DNA of 44,024 bases, taken from positions 1 through 44,024 of the IMG/VR virus record IMGVR_UViG_3300049489_001181; one strand, written 5' to 3'. Below are positions 36,882 to 44,024 of the stretch, one piece after another (positions within the stretch are counted from its first letter, which is position 1; each line of letters starts with the position of its first letter). A program made the translations under genes and the position numbers. This stretch comes from a virus. A model generated the notes under the pieces. It ran no database searches, was not told the origin of the DNA, and saw only the letters and a program-made list of their open reading frames with translations.

Positions 36882-39800
36882 ATGCGGTTCCGGCTTTCTG
36901 GTTGCTCTCCGCCGTGGACGGCGTCCGGCGGCGGTCAAGTTCGCTACCCTTCTTGCCCATCATCTCTTGGATATCAAGGCCTTCCGAGCGCGGGCCAAGC
37001 ATCCGCAGCAGCATGCGCAGGGCGCCGATTTCCCGGGCCTCCGACGTGCGCCCGCGGACATTCCCGGACCTGGTGGCGAGACGCATGGCGGTGTCCATCA
37101 TGACCGGCGTGATGGGTCCAACGCCAGGGATGCGGCGCAGTGCCTCGTAGAGCACCGCGGTCTTGGGGCTGTCCGCAATGCGCATGGCCTGGCCGGCGCG
37201 CGCGCGGTTGGCCTCCTCCAGCTGGGCCCGCTCTGTCGGTGTGGCATCAGGTGGGATGTCCAGTGGCGTGGTGTCATTCCACACCTGCTTGGCCTTGCCA
37301 GGCACGCCCCACCCATCCAGTCCGCTCCACACCTCATTCGGCACGGGCAACGGGGCGTACCCGGTGGTCGTCTTGGTGAACTCATCCACCACCGGGAAGT
37401 CCGCAAACAAGCTCTGGGCCCCGGACAGGCCCGGGTGCAGCAGGCTGGCGGGGCGGGCGCCCATGGCCGCGGAGGCGCCGGGAGCCAGCTCGCCCAGGGC
37501 GGCGTCAAACACGGCCTTGGTTTCTGACAGCGGGTTCTCCAGCCGCAGGGCCAGCGCGGAATCCCCCATGCCGAGGTGGTCCAGGCCCACCATGGGCGTG
37601 CCCACCAGGGCGTCCACCGCGGACCCGGCCTTGGCGTTGACGGCTTTGCCGCCGCGCGCATCGGAGTCCGCCTGCTGCATGGCCTGGCTCAGGCGCCAGA
37701 TGCGGCTGAACCGGTACGGCTCCTTGAGCGCCAGGAGCACCGCGCCCTGGGCTGCGCCGGTGTAAAACCGGATGAATGGGAAGAAGGTCTTGGCCAGCGC
37801 CTCCGCGCCGCTCTTGTCCGCGTAGTTGATGAGCAGGCGGTTGGTGTTCTGCGCCGCCACCTTGGGATGCACGCCGCGCTGCATCTGGGTGCGCCAGTGG
37901 TGAAACCGCAGCATGTCATCCGCGGAGTAGTGTGCCGGCGCGCCCCTGAAGAAGCTGTTCTTCAGCGTGTCATCCACCTGCTTGTTGATGGCGCCGCCGA
38001 ACCCCTCCTGAAGGGCGTTGAACGCCTTCTCCTGTCCCTTGCGAATCTGGAACGGGCCGATGCGCGCGGGCAGCAGTCCCGGGGCGGAAGGCTTGGTCCC
38101 GTAGGCCGCGGCGTTCTCGCCCAGGTCCTTGCCAATGCCCAGCAGCTTCTCTGCCTCCAACCGCAGGGCCGGGTCCGCCAGGTCCCGCACGCTCTGCGCC
38201 CGGTTGGCCCCGGATAGGAAGTCTGGACCCTCGTCAATGAGCGCGCGGGTTGCGTTGGACTGGAAGTTGCGGGCGTCAAAGCCCGGGTTCCCGCGCGTCA
38301 CCGCATAGGCCGCCTGGCTCAGGCCCAGCGCGTGGTCAATGGCCTTGGCGAGCTCAACCCCGCGCTTGGCGTTGGGGTTGGACAGCTGGTCCAGCGCGCT
38401 GGCCACCCGGCGCGGGACCACCATGGCCTCACGCCGCGCGCCAAACGCGCCCTCCGGCAGGTCCATGACGAGCACGCGCCCGTTGGCGCTGTTGAAGTCG
38501 CGCCAGGATTCCCCCTGCTTGTAGGCCGGGCCGCGGGGGACGATGATGACCTCATCGTTGCGCAAGAGGCGGTTCCGGATGTCATTCGGAACCACAAGCT
38601 CCTTGACCCGCTTGCCATCCAATCCCTGGATGGTCCGCACGTCACCATGCGCGTTCAGGAATGGCACGGTGTCCACGGACATGGGCCCACGCCCAGACGC
38701 CACCCGCTCCTGGTTGACCATGTCGGACCACTCGCTGAGCGGACGCATGGTGGCATCGCCGAAGTCCTCGCGTGCGGCCTTCACCATGTAGTCACTGGCC
38801 AGCAGCTCTTCACGGGCGAGCGCCAGACGCTGCGGGCCCTTCTCCATCAGCTTGCGGTGCGTGCCCGCCATGCCAGTGATGGCGTCCCCGCTCCACGCGT
38901 CAGAGACCATCTTCTCCAGGTCGTAATCATCCTTCAGGGCGCCCGATGCCTTCTGTCTCCACACGGAGAAGCCGGGCAGCCTGGATGCGTCACGCGCGTC
39001 GTCGATTTTGGTCAGCTCGCCCGCCACGCGGTTGGCCAGGCGCTGCGCGTATGAGTCCGAGGTGCGCGCGCCAGGGAGGAACTTTACACCATCCTCCGTG
39101 GGTGGCTTGCTCCACAGCTCTTCCTTGTCACGCAGGGAGCGCAGGCCCGGGACATCTATGTTTGTCACGTCAACGGGCAGCTCCGCCGCATTGACGCGCG
39201 CGCTGCCGACCTCCACGCCCGCGGTGTCCACGCCGGCGTTGCGCAGCGTCTTCATGGTGGGGTCACGGAACTCGTCAAGCTGTGAAGCGGTGCGGCCTTC
39301 GCGTGCCGCCTGGCTGGCGTCCTGTCCGCCGTAGATGTGGAACGGACTGTAGTCCTGCGGCTTGATGCCCGCCTCAAGGGCGATGCGGCTGTGCAGCGGC
39401 TGCAGTGTTTCGAACACGTTGGCCATGGCCGGGTCAGCCTGCACCGCTGCCGTGCGGGCTTCTGGCGTGTGCCAGCTGCGGATGGCTTTCTTGGCCTGCT
39501 CCGGCGTGACCAGCTGCTGGTACTGCTCCAGAATCTTGCGCTCCTCCATGGCCGGGAACTCGCGCATCAGGGACTGCGCGCTCTCCAGTCCCGCGCGGGT
39601 GGCCTCCGGGGCTCCGACCTTCGCCGGGAAGTTGCTGAGCGGCAGCGCGCTCTTGGATGACCACTCCGCCAGTGCCTCCGCGGCGTTGCCCATCTCGCGC
39701 CCCACAGCCTTGCCGGTCTTGGTGGCCAGCAGCGCCTTGCCGCCCAGGCCGATGCCCTTGAGCGCCAGGTTCACGTCCTGCAGCGGGTTCACCAGCCCGG

Positions 39801-40902
39801 CAATGTCCGCCAGCCGTTTACCCAGCACGTTGCGGCCAATGTCCGCGCCCTCTTCCGGCGTGCGGTCACCGGGCTTGAAGGGGAGCTGCGTCTCCGCCAG
39901 CGCCACGTCCAGCGCCTTGTCCTCCTTGGCCAGGTCCTGCTTCTGGGTGGCAAGGTCCTGCTGCGCGCGCTCCATGTTGTACGGTCCAGCGGGTGCGGCG
40001 CCCTGCTTGGCCAGGTATTCTTGGCGGCGGACCTCACGCTCTGCCAGGGCTTGCTCCGCTTTGTTCTTCCCCACCATCAGCGTGTTCCAGCCCACCGCGG
40101 GGAGCGCCGCCACGGCACCGCCCACTGCAGCCACCTGTGGGAACGCCTTGCCGAACTTGCCGGATTCGTTTTGGAGCAGCTCGCTGAATCCTTCGTTTTC
40201 GTTCTCGCCTTCTTTGGGGCGCGCTTCGTGAGGAAGCCACGGGTATTGCATCCCACGGTACACCTTTGCCGCCGCCTTCCCGGTGACATCCGTGACGTTA
40301 CCCAGCACGCCCAGCGCGGGCTCGTACCACTTGGAGTCCTTGTAAATACTCAGGGGCGCCGAGCGCCCGGGGCGCAACTGCCCCAGCGCCTGCCCGGTTT
40401 CCGGGTTCTGCGCCTGCACCTCGCCGTAGATGCTGCGCGCCACAGCCCCCGGGTTCGCCTTCATCATCTCATCGAAGTCAATGTACTCCTTGACAAACGC
40501 TTCTTCTTCTGGGGCGCGCCCGTAGGCCAGCACCTGCTGCGCATCCTTCTTGGCGGCGGCGTCCGTGCTGGTCTGGGCGGTGGCGCGCGCCATGGTCTCC
40601 TGCGATGAGCCCACGCGCTGGCCAGACTGGGCGTTGCGGATACCGACCTTGCGCTCTTGGATGCCGCGCTTGATTTCATCCTCGGGGGTGGATGGAGTGG
40701 CAGGTTGTCCCATGCCCTCACGGGCCCACGCCTCCAGCTTGTCATCCGGCGTGTTAGCCCACTGCGGCACGTTCTTTTTCAGCGCCCGGACCAGGCCTCC
40801 ATTCTGAAGACCCTCCTGCGCCCACGCCTCCAGCTTCTCGTCTGGAACGTCAGCCCATTGCGGCGCCTTTTTCTTCATTGCCTTGATGAGTGGGCTGGAC
40901 AC
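36877..40902 (-). CDS. Giant virion/ejection protein (1341 aa)
   Basis: A GTG start at 40902 is preceded by GAGGTGAAGC. The N-terminus has a tandem motif: KKKAPQWADVPDEKLEAWAQ, then KKNVPQWANTPDDKLEAWAR, about 30 residues apart; such repeated P-D-L helices open many large phage polyvalent proteins. A hydrophobic segment occurs near residue 255 (VAAVGGAVAALPAVGWNTLM). A later segment NPGFDARNFQSNATRAL resembles the N-P-F-RN element of large polyvalent protein domains. The C-terminal half is long helices. It is probably an internal protein ejected into the host. Enzymatic activity could not be identified. Confidence 0.72.
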   Translation of the reverse strand: MSSPLIKAMKKKAPQWADVPDEKLEAWAQEGLQNGGLVRALKKNVPQWANTPDDKLEAWAREGMGQPATPSTPEDEIKRGIQERKVGIRNAQSGQRVGSSQETMARATAQTSTDAAAKKDAQQVLAYGRAPEEEAFVKEYIDFDEMMKANPGAVARSIYGEVQAQNPETGQALGQLRPGRSAPLSIYKDSKWYEPALGVLGNVTDVTGKAAAKVYRGMQYPWLPHEARPKEGENENEGFSELLQNESGKFGKAFPQVAAVGGAVAALPAVGWNTLMVGKNKAEQALAEREVRRQEYLAKQGAAPAGPYNMERAQQDLATQKQDLAKEDKALDVALAETQLPFKPGDRTPEEGADIGRNVLGKRLADIAGLVNPLQDVNLALKGIGLGGKALLATKTGKAVGREMGNAAEALAEWSSKSALPLSNFPAKVGAPEATRAGLESAQSLMREFPAMEERKILEQYQQLVTPEQAKKAIRSWHTPEARTAAVQADPAMANVFETLQPLHSRIALEAGIKPQDYSPFHIYGGQDASQAAREGRTASQLDEFRDPTMKTLRNAGVDTAGVEVGSARVNAAELPVDVTNIDVPGLRSLRDKEELWSKPPTEDGVKFLPGARTSDSYAQRLANRVAGELTKIDDARDASRLPGFSVWRQKASGALKDDYDLEKMVSDAWSGDAITGMAGTHRKLMEKGPQRLALAREELLASDYMVKAAREDFGDATMRPLSEWSDMVNQERVASGRGPMSVDTVPFLNAHGDVRTIQGLDGKRVKELVVPNDIRNRLLRNDEVIIVPRGPAYKQGESWRDFNSANGRVLVMDLPEGAFGARREAMVVPRRVASALDQLSNPNAKRGVELAKAIDHALGLSQAAYAVTRGNPGFDARNFQSNATRALIDEGPDFLSGANRAQSVRDLADPALRLEAEKLLGIGKDLGENAAAYGTKPSAPGLLPARIGPFQIRKGQEKAFNALQEGFGGAINKQVDDTLKNSFFRGAPAHYSADDMLRFHHWRTQMQRGVHPKVAAQNTNRLLINYADKSGAEALAKTFFPFIRFYTGAAQGAVLLALKEPYRFSRIWRLSQAMQQADSDARGGKAVNAKAGSAVDALVGTPMVGLDHLGMGDSALALRLENPLSETKAVFDAALGELAPGASAAMGARPASLLHPGLSGAQSLFADFPVVDEFTKTTTGYAPLPVPNEVWSGLDGWGVPGKAKQVWNDTTPLDIPPDATPTERAQLEEANRARAGQAMRIADSPKTAVLYEALRRIPGVGPITPVMMDTAMRLATRSGNVRGRTSEAREIGALRMLLRMLGPRSEGLDIQEMMGKKGSELDRRRTPSTAESNQKAGTAF

Positions 40903-40916
40903 GCTTCACCTCAGAA

Positions 40917-41753
40917 CTATGGGCCATCCTCATTCCATGCCGGTTTCGGTGCTTGGCCCTGCTGTCCAGCGCCGGGAGCCCCAGCCTTCGGGGCGGACGC
41001 ACTCATGCGGTTGCCCACGGCTGCGAGCGTTGCGGCCTCTTCGGATGCCTGCGCCCACAACTGCATAGCCTCTTCCTGTCGTCCGGCGAAGAACATCACC
41101 TTGGCTTGCTCCAGCTTCGCCTTGGTGGCGTTCATGGCGCTCGAAAGCTCGGTGGCCGCCTGTGCCATCTGCCGCCCTTCGGTGGACGCGTTCCACGTCA
41201 GCGCATTCTGCGTCAGGTCCGTGGACTGCTTGATGAGCCCGTTGATGGAGCTCTCAATACTCTTGATGGGGTTGACTCCACCACCGCCGCCAGCTGCCCT
41301 AGCCGCGGGCGGGTAGGTTCGGTGCGTCTTGGCAATGTCCAGCTTGTTCGCCCTGTCCTTGGCGGCCTCGCCGAGAGAGTCCCTGTGCCGTGCGTCATCA
41401 CGGGCATCCAGGGCGGTCTGACGCTGCATCTGCTGCAGTGCCATCTTCCACTTCATGTCGCGGTCTGCCGCGTTGTCCCCGGCAACCATCCCCTGGCGCG
41501 CGCGTTCCAGCTCCGCCTGCATCTGGGCGCGGGCCAGCGCGTTGGCCAGCGTCTCCCGGGTGGAGCCCCGGTCATTGGCCATGCGGGCCCGGCCTTCGCG
41601 CGCGCCCACCACCGTCTTCCATGCGTCCAGCGCGCCCTCGTCGGCGGCCTTCGCAGCGTAGGTGCCGGACTGGTCCATGCCTTGGCGCTGCGGGGCGCGG
41701 AGTGCCTCGTCCAGGGAGTTGTAAAACATCTGGCTGTCATAGGGGCGCTGCAT
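40917..41753 (-). CDS. Helical virion protein, possible internal protein (278 aa)
   Basis: Very helix-rich: LARAQMQAELERARQGMVAG, MKWKMALQQMQRQTALDARD, and a long Ala/Glu/Lys/Gln C-terminal part with heptad spacing (MNATKAKLEQAKVMFFAGRQ). A Gly-rich hinge sits near residue 145 and a Pro/Gly-rich tail ends the protein. It resembles ejected helical-bundle proteins of podoviruses. Start ATG 41753 follows GGTGACCC. No transmembrane helix. Family not recognised. Confidence 0.65.
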   Translation of the reverse strand: MQRPYDSQMFYNSLDEALRAPQRQGMDQSGTYAAKAADEGALDAWKTVVGAREGRARMANDRGSTRETLANALARAQMQAELERARQGMVAGDNAADRDMKWKMALQQMQRQTALDARDDARHRDSLGEAAKDRANKLDIAKTHRTYPPAARAAGGGGGVNPIKSIESSINGLIKQSTDLTQNALTWNASTEGRQMAQAATELSSAMNATKAKLEQAKVMFFAGRQEEAMQLWAQASEEAATLAAVGNRMSASAPKAGAPGAGQQGQAPKPAWNEDGP

Positions 41754-41756
41754 GGG

Positions 41757-42920
41757 TCACCACTTCAGCCTTGATGGCGTGGGAGGATAGTCGGAATACA
41801 TCCGGTCCATGGATGCGCCCGGGCCATAGTAGTCGTCCAGGTTTCTCTTGTCCGGGAACGGGTACGGCGGCGGCTCCGGAGCCGGCTTCCATGGCGGCAG
41901 CGGCGGAGATGGGGCCGCCGAAGGACTGCGCTCCACGAACGGGTTGGGGTAATAGTCCCATGGCGAGCCGTAGTATTCACTGGGGGCGTTCTGCTGTGCC
42001 CTGCCACGCTCCAGCCAGTCTCTGCGCTGACTGTAGCCGGTGTCCCATCTGTAGGTGTTAAAGGTGTCGTCCGCATACTGGACAGGCGTCTTCGGCCAGA
42101 GACCAGCAGTGTCACTGTGCTGCGCAGGCATGGCGAACGGAGCGCCTTCGGGCGCCGCGCCCGCTGGACCCTCCAGCGCGGAGGACAGGCGAGCCTCCTG
42201 GGATTGCGCTGCCGGGAGCATTTTCTGTCCCTGTGTCCGAACAGCGTGGGTAACATCTCTTCCGGCTTGGCCGGGAATCTTCTCAAACGCCACGTTAGGC
42301 CCCCACATCTTCTGCGCGAAGTCGGTGTCATTGAACGTGGGGCGCCCTTCCAGCATGCGCTCCATCTGCGGCGTGTAGCCAAACTCATTCTGCGGGGTCC
42401 AGAACTGGTTCTTCATGGACGTGTCGCCCAGACGGGACTCCAACGTGACGCGCGGGTCCGCCATGGTCCGGTTGCGAATCATGGCGTTCAGCTTCTGGGC
42501 GGCACTGGGCTCTTCGCCGGACAGTGCCTTCCACAGAGCGTTCTTTTGATAGTCCGTGGATGCGCGCAACGGCAGGCTCTTCGCCTGCTGGGCCACCTTC
42601 ACCATGGCGCCGGGGGCTGCACGCAGCGCGCCGCCCACCATGGCCCGGCCAGGTGCGCTGGCCAGCGTGCTCAGTGCGGACTGCAGTCCAGGAACCGCAA
42701 GGTCGGTCGGCTGGAACTCGGACGGCTCAACAGGGCGCGTCTGATTGACGGCGTCCTGCTCCGACAACATGCGCACCGTCCGCATGTCTCCGCGGCCCAG
42801 CGCCTCCTTGATGCGCTGCTGGAGAAACACGTGATGAAGGTCAGCGCGCGACGGCTCCGGAGCAGGCTGGCGCTGCGTCCATGCCGGGTCAGCCTTCTCT
42901 TGGAGGTAGTCATCACGCAT
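41757..42920 (-). CDS. Unknown virion-associated protein (387 aa)
   Basis: The N-terminal half has helical stretches (RADLHHVFLQQRIKEALGRG) and a segment with a hydrophobic pattern near residues 80-110 that is not a clear membrane helix. The C-terminal 90 residues are Pro/Tyr/Trp-rich and disordered-looking, with repeated PYPF- and YYPNP-like groups. Between the wrap-around gene and the helical 278-residue protein. Possibly internal or tail-associated; not recognised. Confidence 0.62.
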   Translation of the reverse strand: MRDDYLQEKADPAWTQRQPAPEPSRADLHHVFLQQRIKEALGRGDMRTVRMLSEQDAVNQTRPVEPSEFQPTDLAVPGLQSALSTLASAPGRAMVGGALRAAPGAMVKVAQQAKSLPLRASTDYQKNALWKALSGEEPSAAQKLNAMIRNRTMADPRVTLESRLGDTSMKNQFWTPQNEFGYTPQMERMLEGRPTFNDTDFAQKMWGPNVAFEKIPGQAGRDVTHAVRTQGQKMLPAAQSQEARLSSALEGPAGAAPEGAPFAMPAQHSDTAGLWPKTPVQYADDTFNTYRWDTGYSQRRDWLERGRAQQNAPSEYYGSPWDYYPNPFVERSPSAAPSPPLPPWKPAPEPPPYPFPDKRNLDDYYGPGASMDRMYSDYPPTPSRLKW

Positions 42921-42923
42921 GGG

Positions 42924-44024
42924 TCACATCCACGTGCGCTGCAGCGCACCGCTCAGGCCACGTTTTTGTCCTCTGTTGAACTGCAAATCCTGCCGCCGAA
43001 GCTGCGGAGGCGGAGCATCGGCTGCGGGGATGTCACCCATCCGCGGAGACGAGGAGGACAGGATGTCCGGCTCGCGGAGCTTCATGGAATCATCAATGAG
43101 GCTCGGGCGGCGCGGGGCCTCACCGCCGCCACGCTGCGGGTAAACGCGCGCCTCGGGAAGCAGGTAGTGGTTGAACGACCGGCTGGCCTGCTCCGCGGCA
43201 GCAGCGTCCTCCGCATCCGCGGCGGCACGGTCAGCCATGAGCGCCTGCAACATCCGGTCGGGCTTCGGGGGCTCCGGCTGGCGGCGCTCAGGCACGGTGG
43301 CGCTCAGTGCTTGGGCCAGCTTCGGTGCGGGGGCTGTGGCCGCGGGAATGTTTCCCATCCGCGGGGAGAAGGACGGAGCCGTGTTCCCCATGGGCCGCGC
43401 CTCTTCCAGCGCCTTGCCCAGGCCGCCCAGCGCGCCAAGGCCCGCGGTTCCCTTGTTAGCCAGGTTCACCGCGTGGCCCACCGGGTTCACCGCATCACCC
43501 ACCTTGCCATACATCGCGCCGAACTTCTGAGCGAACGGGGACACAATGGGCCCCACAATGGGAATCTGCCCCACGCCACCCGCGGCGGCATCACCCATCA
43601 TGCCAGAGAACTGGGGCGGGGCTCCGAATGAAGGACCTCCCGGGGCGTTGCCCTTCTCACCCAGCAGCGCGCTGGACAGGCGCAGCCCGTCATTGGCTGG
43701 GGCGTTCGCCTTGGGGGACCACATGGACACAGAGGAACCGGGTCCCTCATGCTCTCCGGCGCCAAGCCGCGGGTCGGACGGGTCCGGCGGCCCCACAAAA
43801 TCATCACCCTTGGCGGTCCACCCGCCATCAGCGTCCATCATGCCACCGGCCTGTCCCGCGCCCGGAACATCCATCTCCGGGGGGAGCTGCATGGCCATCA
43901 TCATGTTCTGGCGGCGGATGGACGGGTCCCATTCCTCCTGGGGCGCGCCCAGCATGTCACCACCTTGGGCCAGGATGTCCGAACCCACCGCGGAGCCGAT
44001 GCGCGGAGCCATGCGGGCCAGCAT
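42924..44024 (-). CDS. Virion-associated protein, C-terminal part (continues from base 1)
   Basis: The last 366 codons of the gene that starts at 249. The frame from 249 to 1 has exactly 83 codons and continues at 44024 without a stop. The ATG at the window edge is therefore not a start. This part is Pro/Gly/Ala/Met-rich with low-complexity regions (PPEMDVPGAGQAGGMMDADG), a short hydrophobic region (GVGQIPIVGPIVSPFAQKFG) and a basic end (GLSGALQRTW). The likely role is internal virion protein, inferred from neighbours. Confidence 0.8.
   Translation of the reverse strand: MLARMAPRIGSAVGSDILAQGGDMLGAPQEEWDPSIRRQNMMMAMQLPPEMDVPGAGQAGGMMDADGGWTAKGDDFVGPPDPSDPRLGAGEHEGPGSSVSMWSPKANAPANDGLRLSSALLGEKGNAPGGPSFGAPPQFSGMMGDAAAGGVGQIPIVGPIVSPFAQKFGAMYGKVGDAVNPVGHAVNLANKGTAGLGALGGLGKALEEARPMGNTAPSFSPRMGNIPAATAPAPKLAQALSATVPERRQPEPPKPDRMLQALMADRAAADAEDAAAAEQASRSFNHYLLPEARVYPQRGGGEAPRRPSLIDDSMKLREPDILSSSSPRMGDIPAADAPPPQLRRQDLQFNRGQKRGLSGALQRTWM

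Noticed and set aside
1-44024. Diversity-generating retroelement, tRNA genes or DNA/RNA polymerase
   Set aside because: No reverse transcriptase, template-variable repeat pair, cloverleaf candidate or polymerase motif was seen by eye on either strand.

Overview
The window looks like the complete genome of a short-tailed (podovirus-like) double-stranded DNA phage of a G+C-rich bacterium. Evidence for a complete genome: the leftward reading frame that leaves the window at base 1 continues in frame, without a stop, at base 44024. This makes one 449-codon gene, so the sequence is a circle (or a circularly permuted molecule) opened inside a virion gene. No host gene, tRNA or rRNA is visible. The host cannot be named. 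Strong GGAGG-type ribosome sites, Sec-type signal peptides and a G+C-biased third codon position fit a high-GC bacterium.

Layout, as four transcription blocks. (1) Late leftward block, about 22 kb: it starts at 11891, runs down to base 1, crosses the junction to 44024 and ends at 33843. In order it encodes a small membrane protein, a P22-like portal, scaffold, major coat protein, an unknown protein, a head-tail adaptor, an unknown protein, a beta-propeller tail nozzle, small virion proteins, a set of Gly/Ala/Gln-rich proteins that look like ejected internal proteins (including one of 1341 residues), three consecutive exported proteins, and a holin-like membrane protein with small neighbours. 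(2) terL alone, rightward, 11950-13905, divergent from the portal block. (3) Early/middle leftward block, 25391 to 13873: about 25 tightly overlapping genes. Most are small, unknown or zinc-finger-like. It also carries a papain-like (NlpC/P60-type) hydrolase, a GroES-like co-chaperonin, an SF2 helicase with a zinc ribbon, a VRR-NUC nuclease, a P-loop helicase-like protein and an ERF single-strand annealing protein. (4) Early rightward block, 26873 to 33846: small zinc-finger-like proteins, a short C5-methyltransferase-like protein, an XRE-type regulator, a serine recombinase, an alanine-repeat protein, a Cas4/RecB-type Fe-S nuclease and SSB.

The only large non-coding stretch (25392-26872, 1.48 kb) lies between the two divergent early blocks. 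It is AT-richer than the rest and full of repeats and palindromes: a 27-bp direct repeat, a 10-bp tandem repeat, several stem-loops, and three 15-bp operator-like sequences before the rightward block. It is the best candidate for the replication origin and the early control region. The second control point is the 58-bp gap at 11892-11949 between terL and the late block.

Together the recombination genes (ERF, SSB, Cas4-like nuclease, VRR-NUC, two helicases) suggest recombination-dependent replication that borrows the host polymerase, since no DNA or RNA polymerase gene is present. No small terminase, large integrase or clear immunity repressor was recognised, so the lifestyle is undecided.
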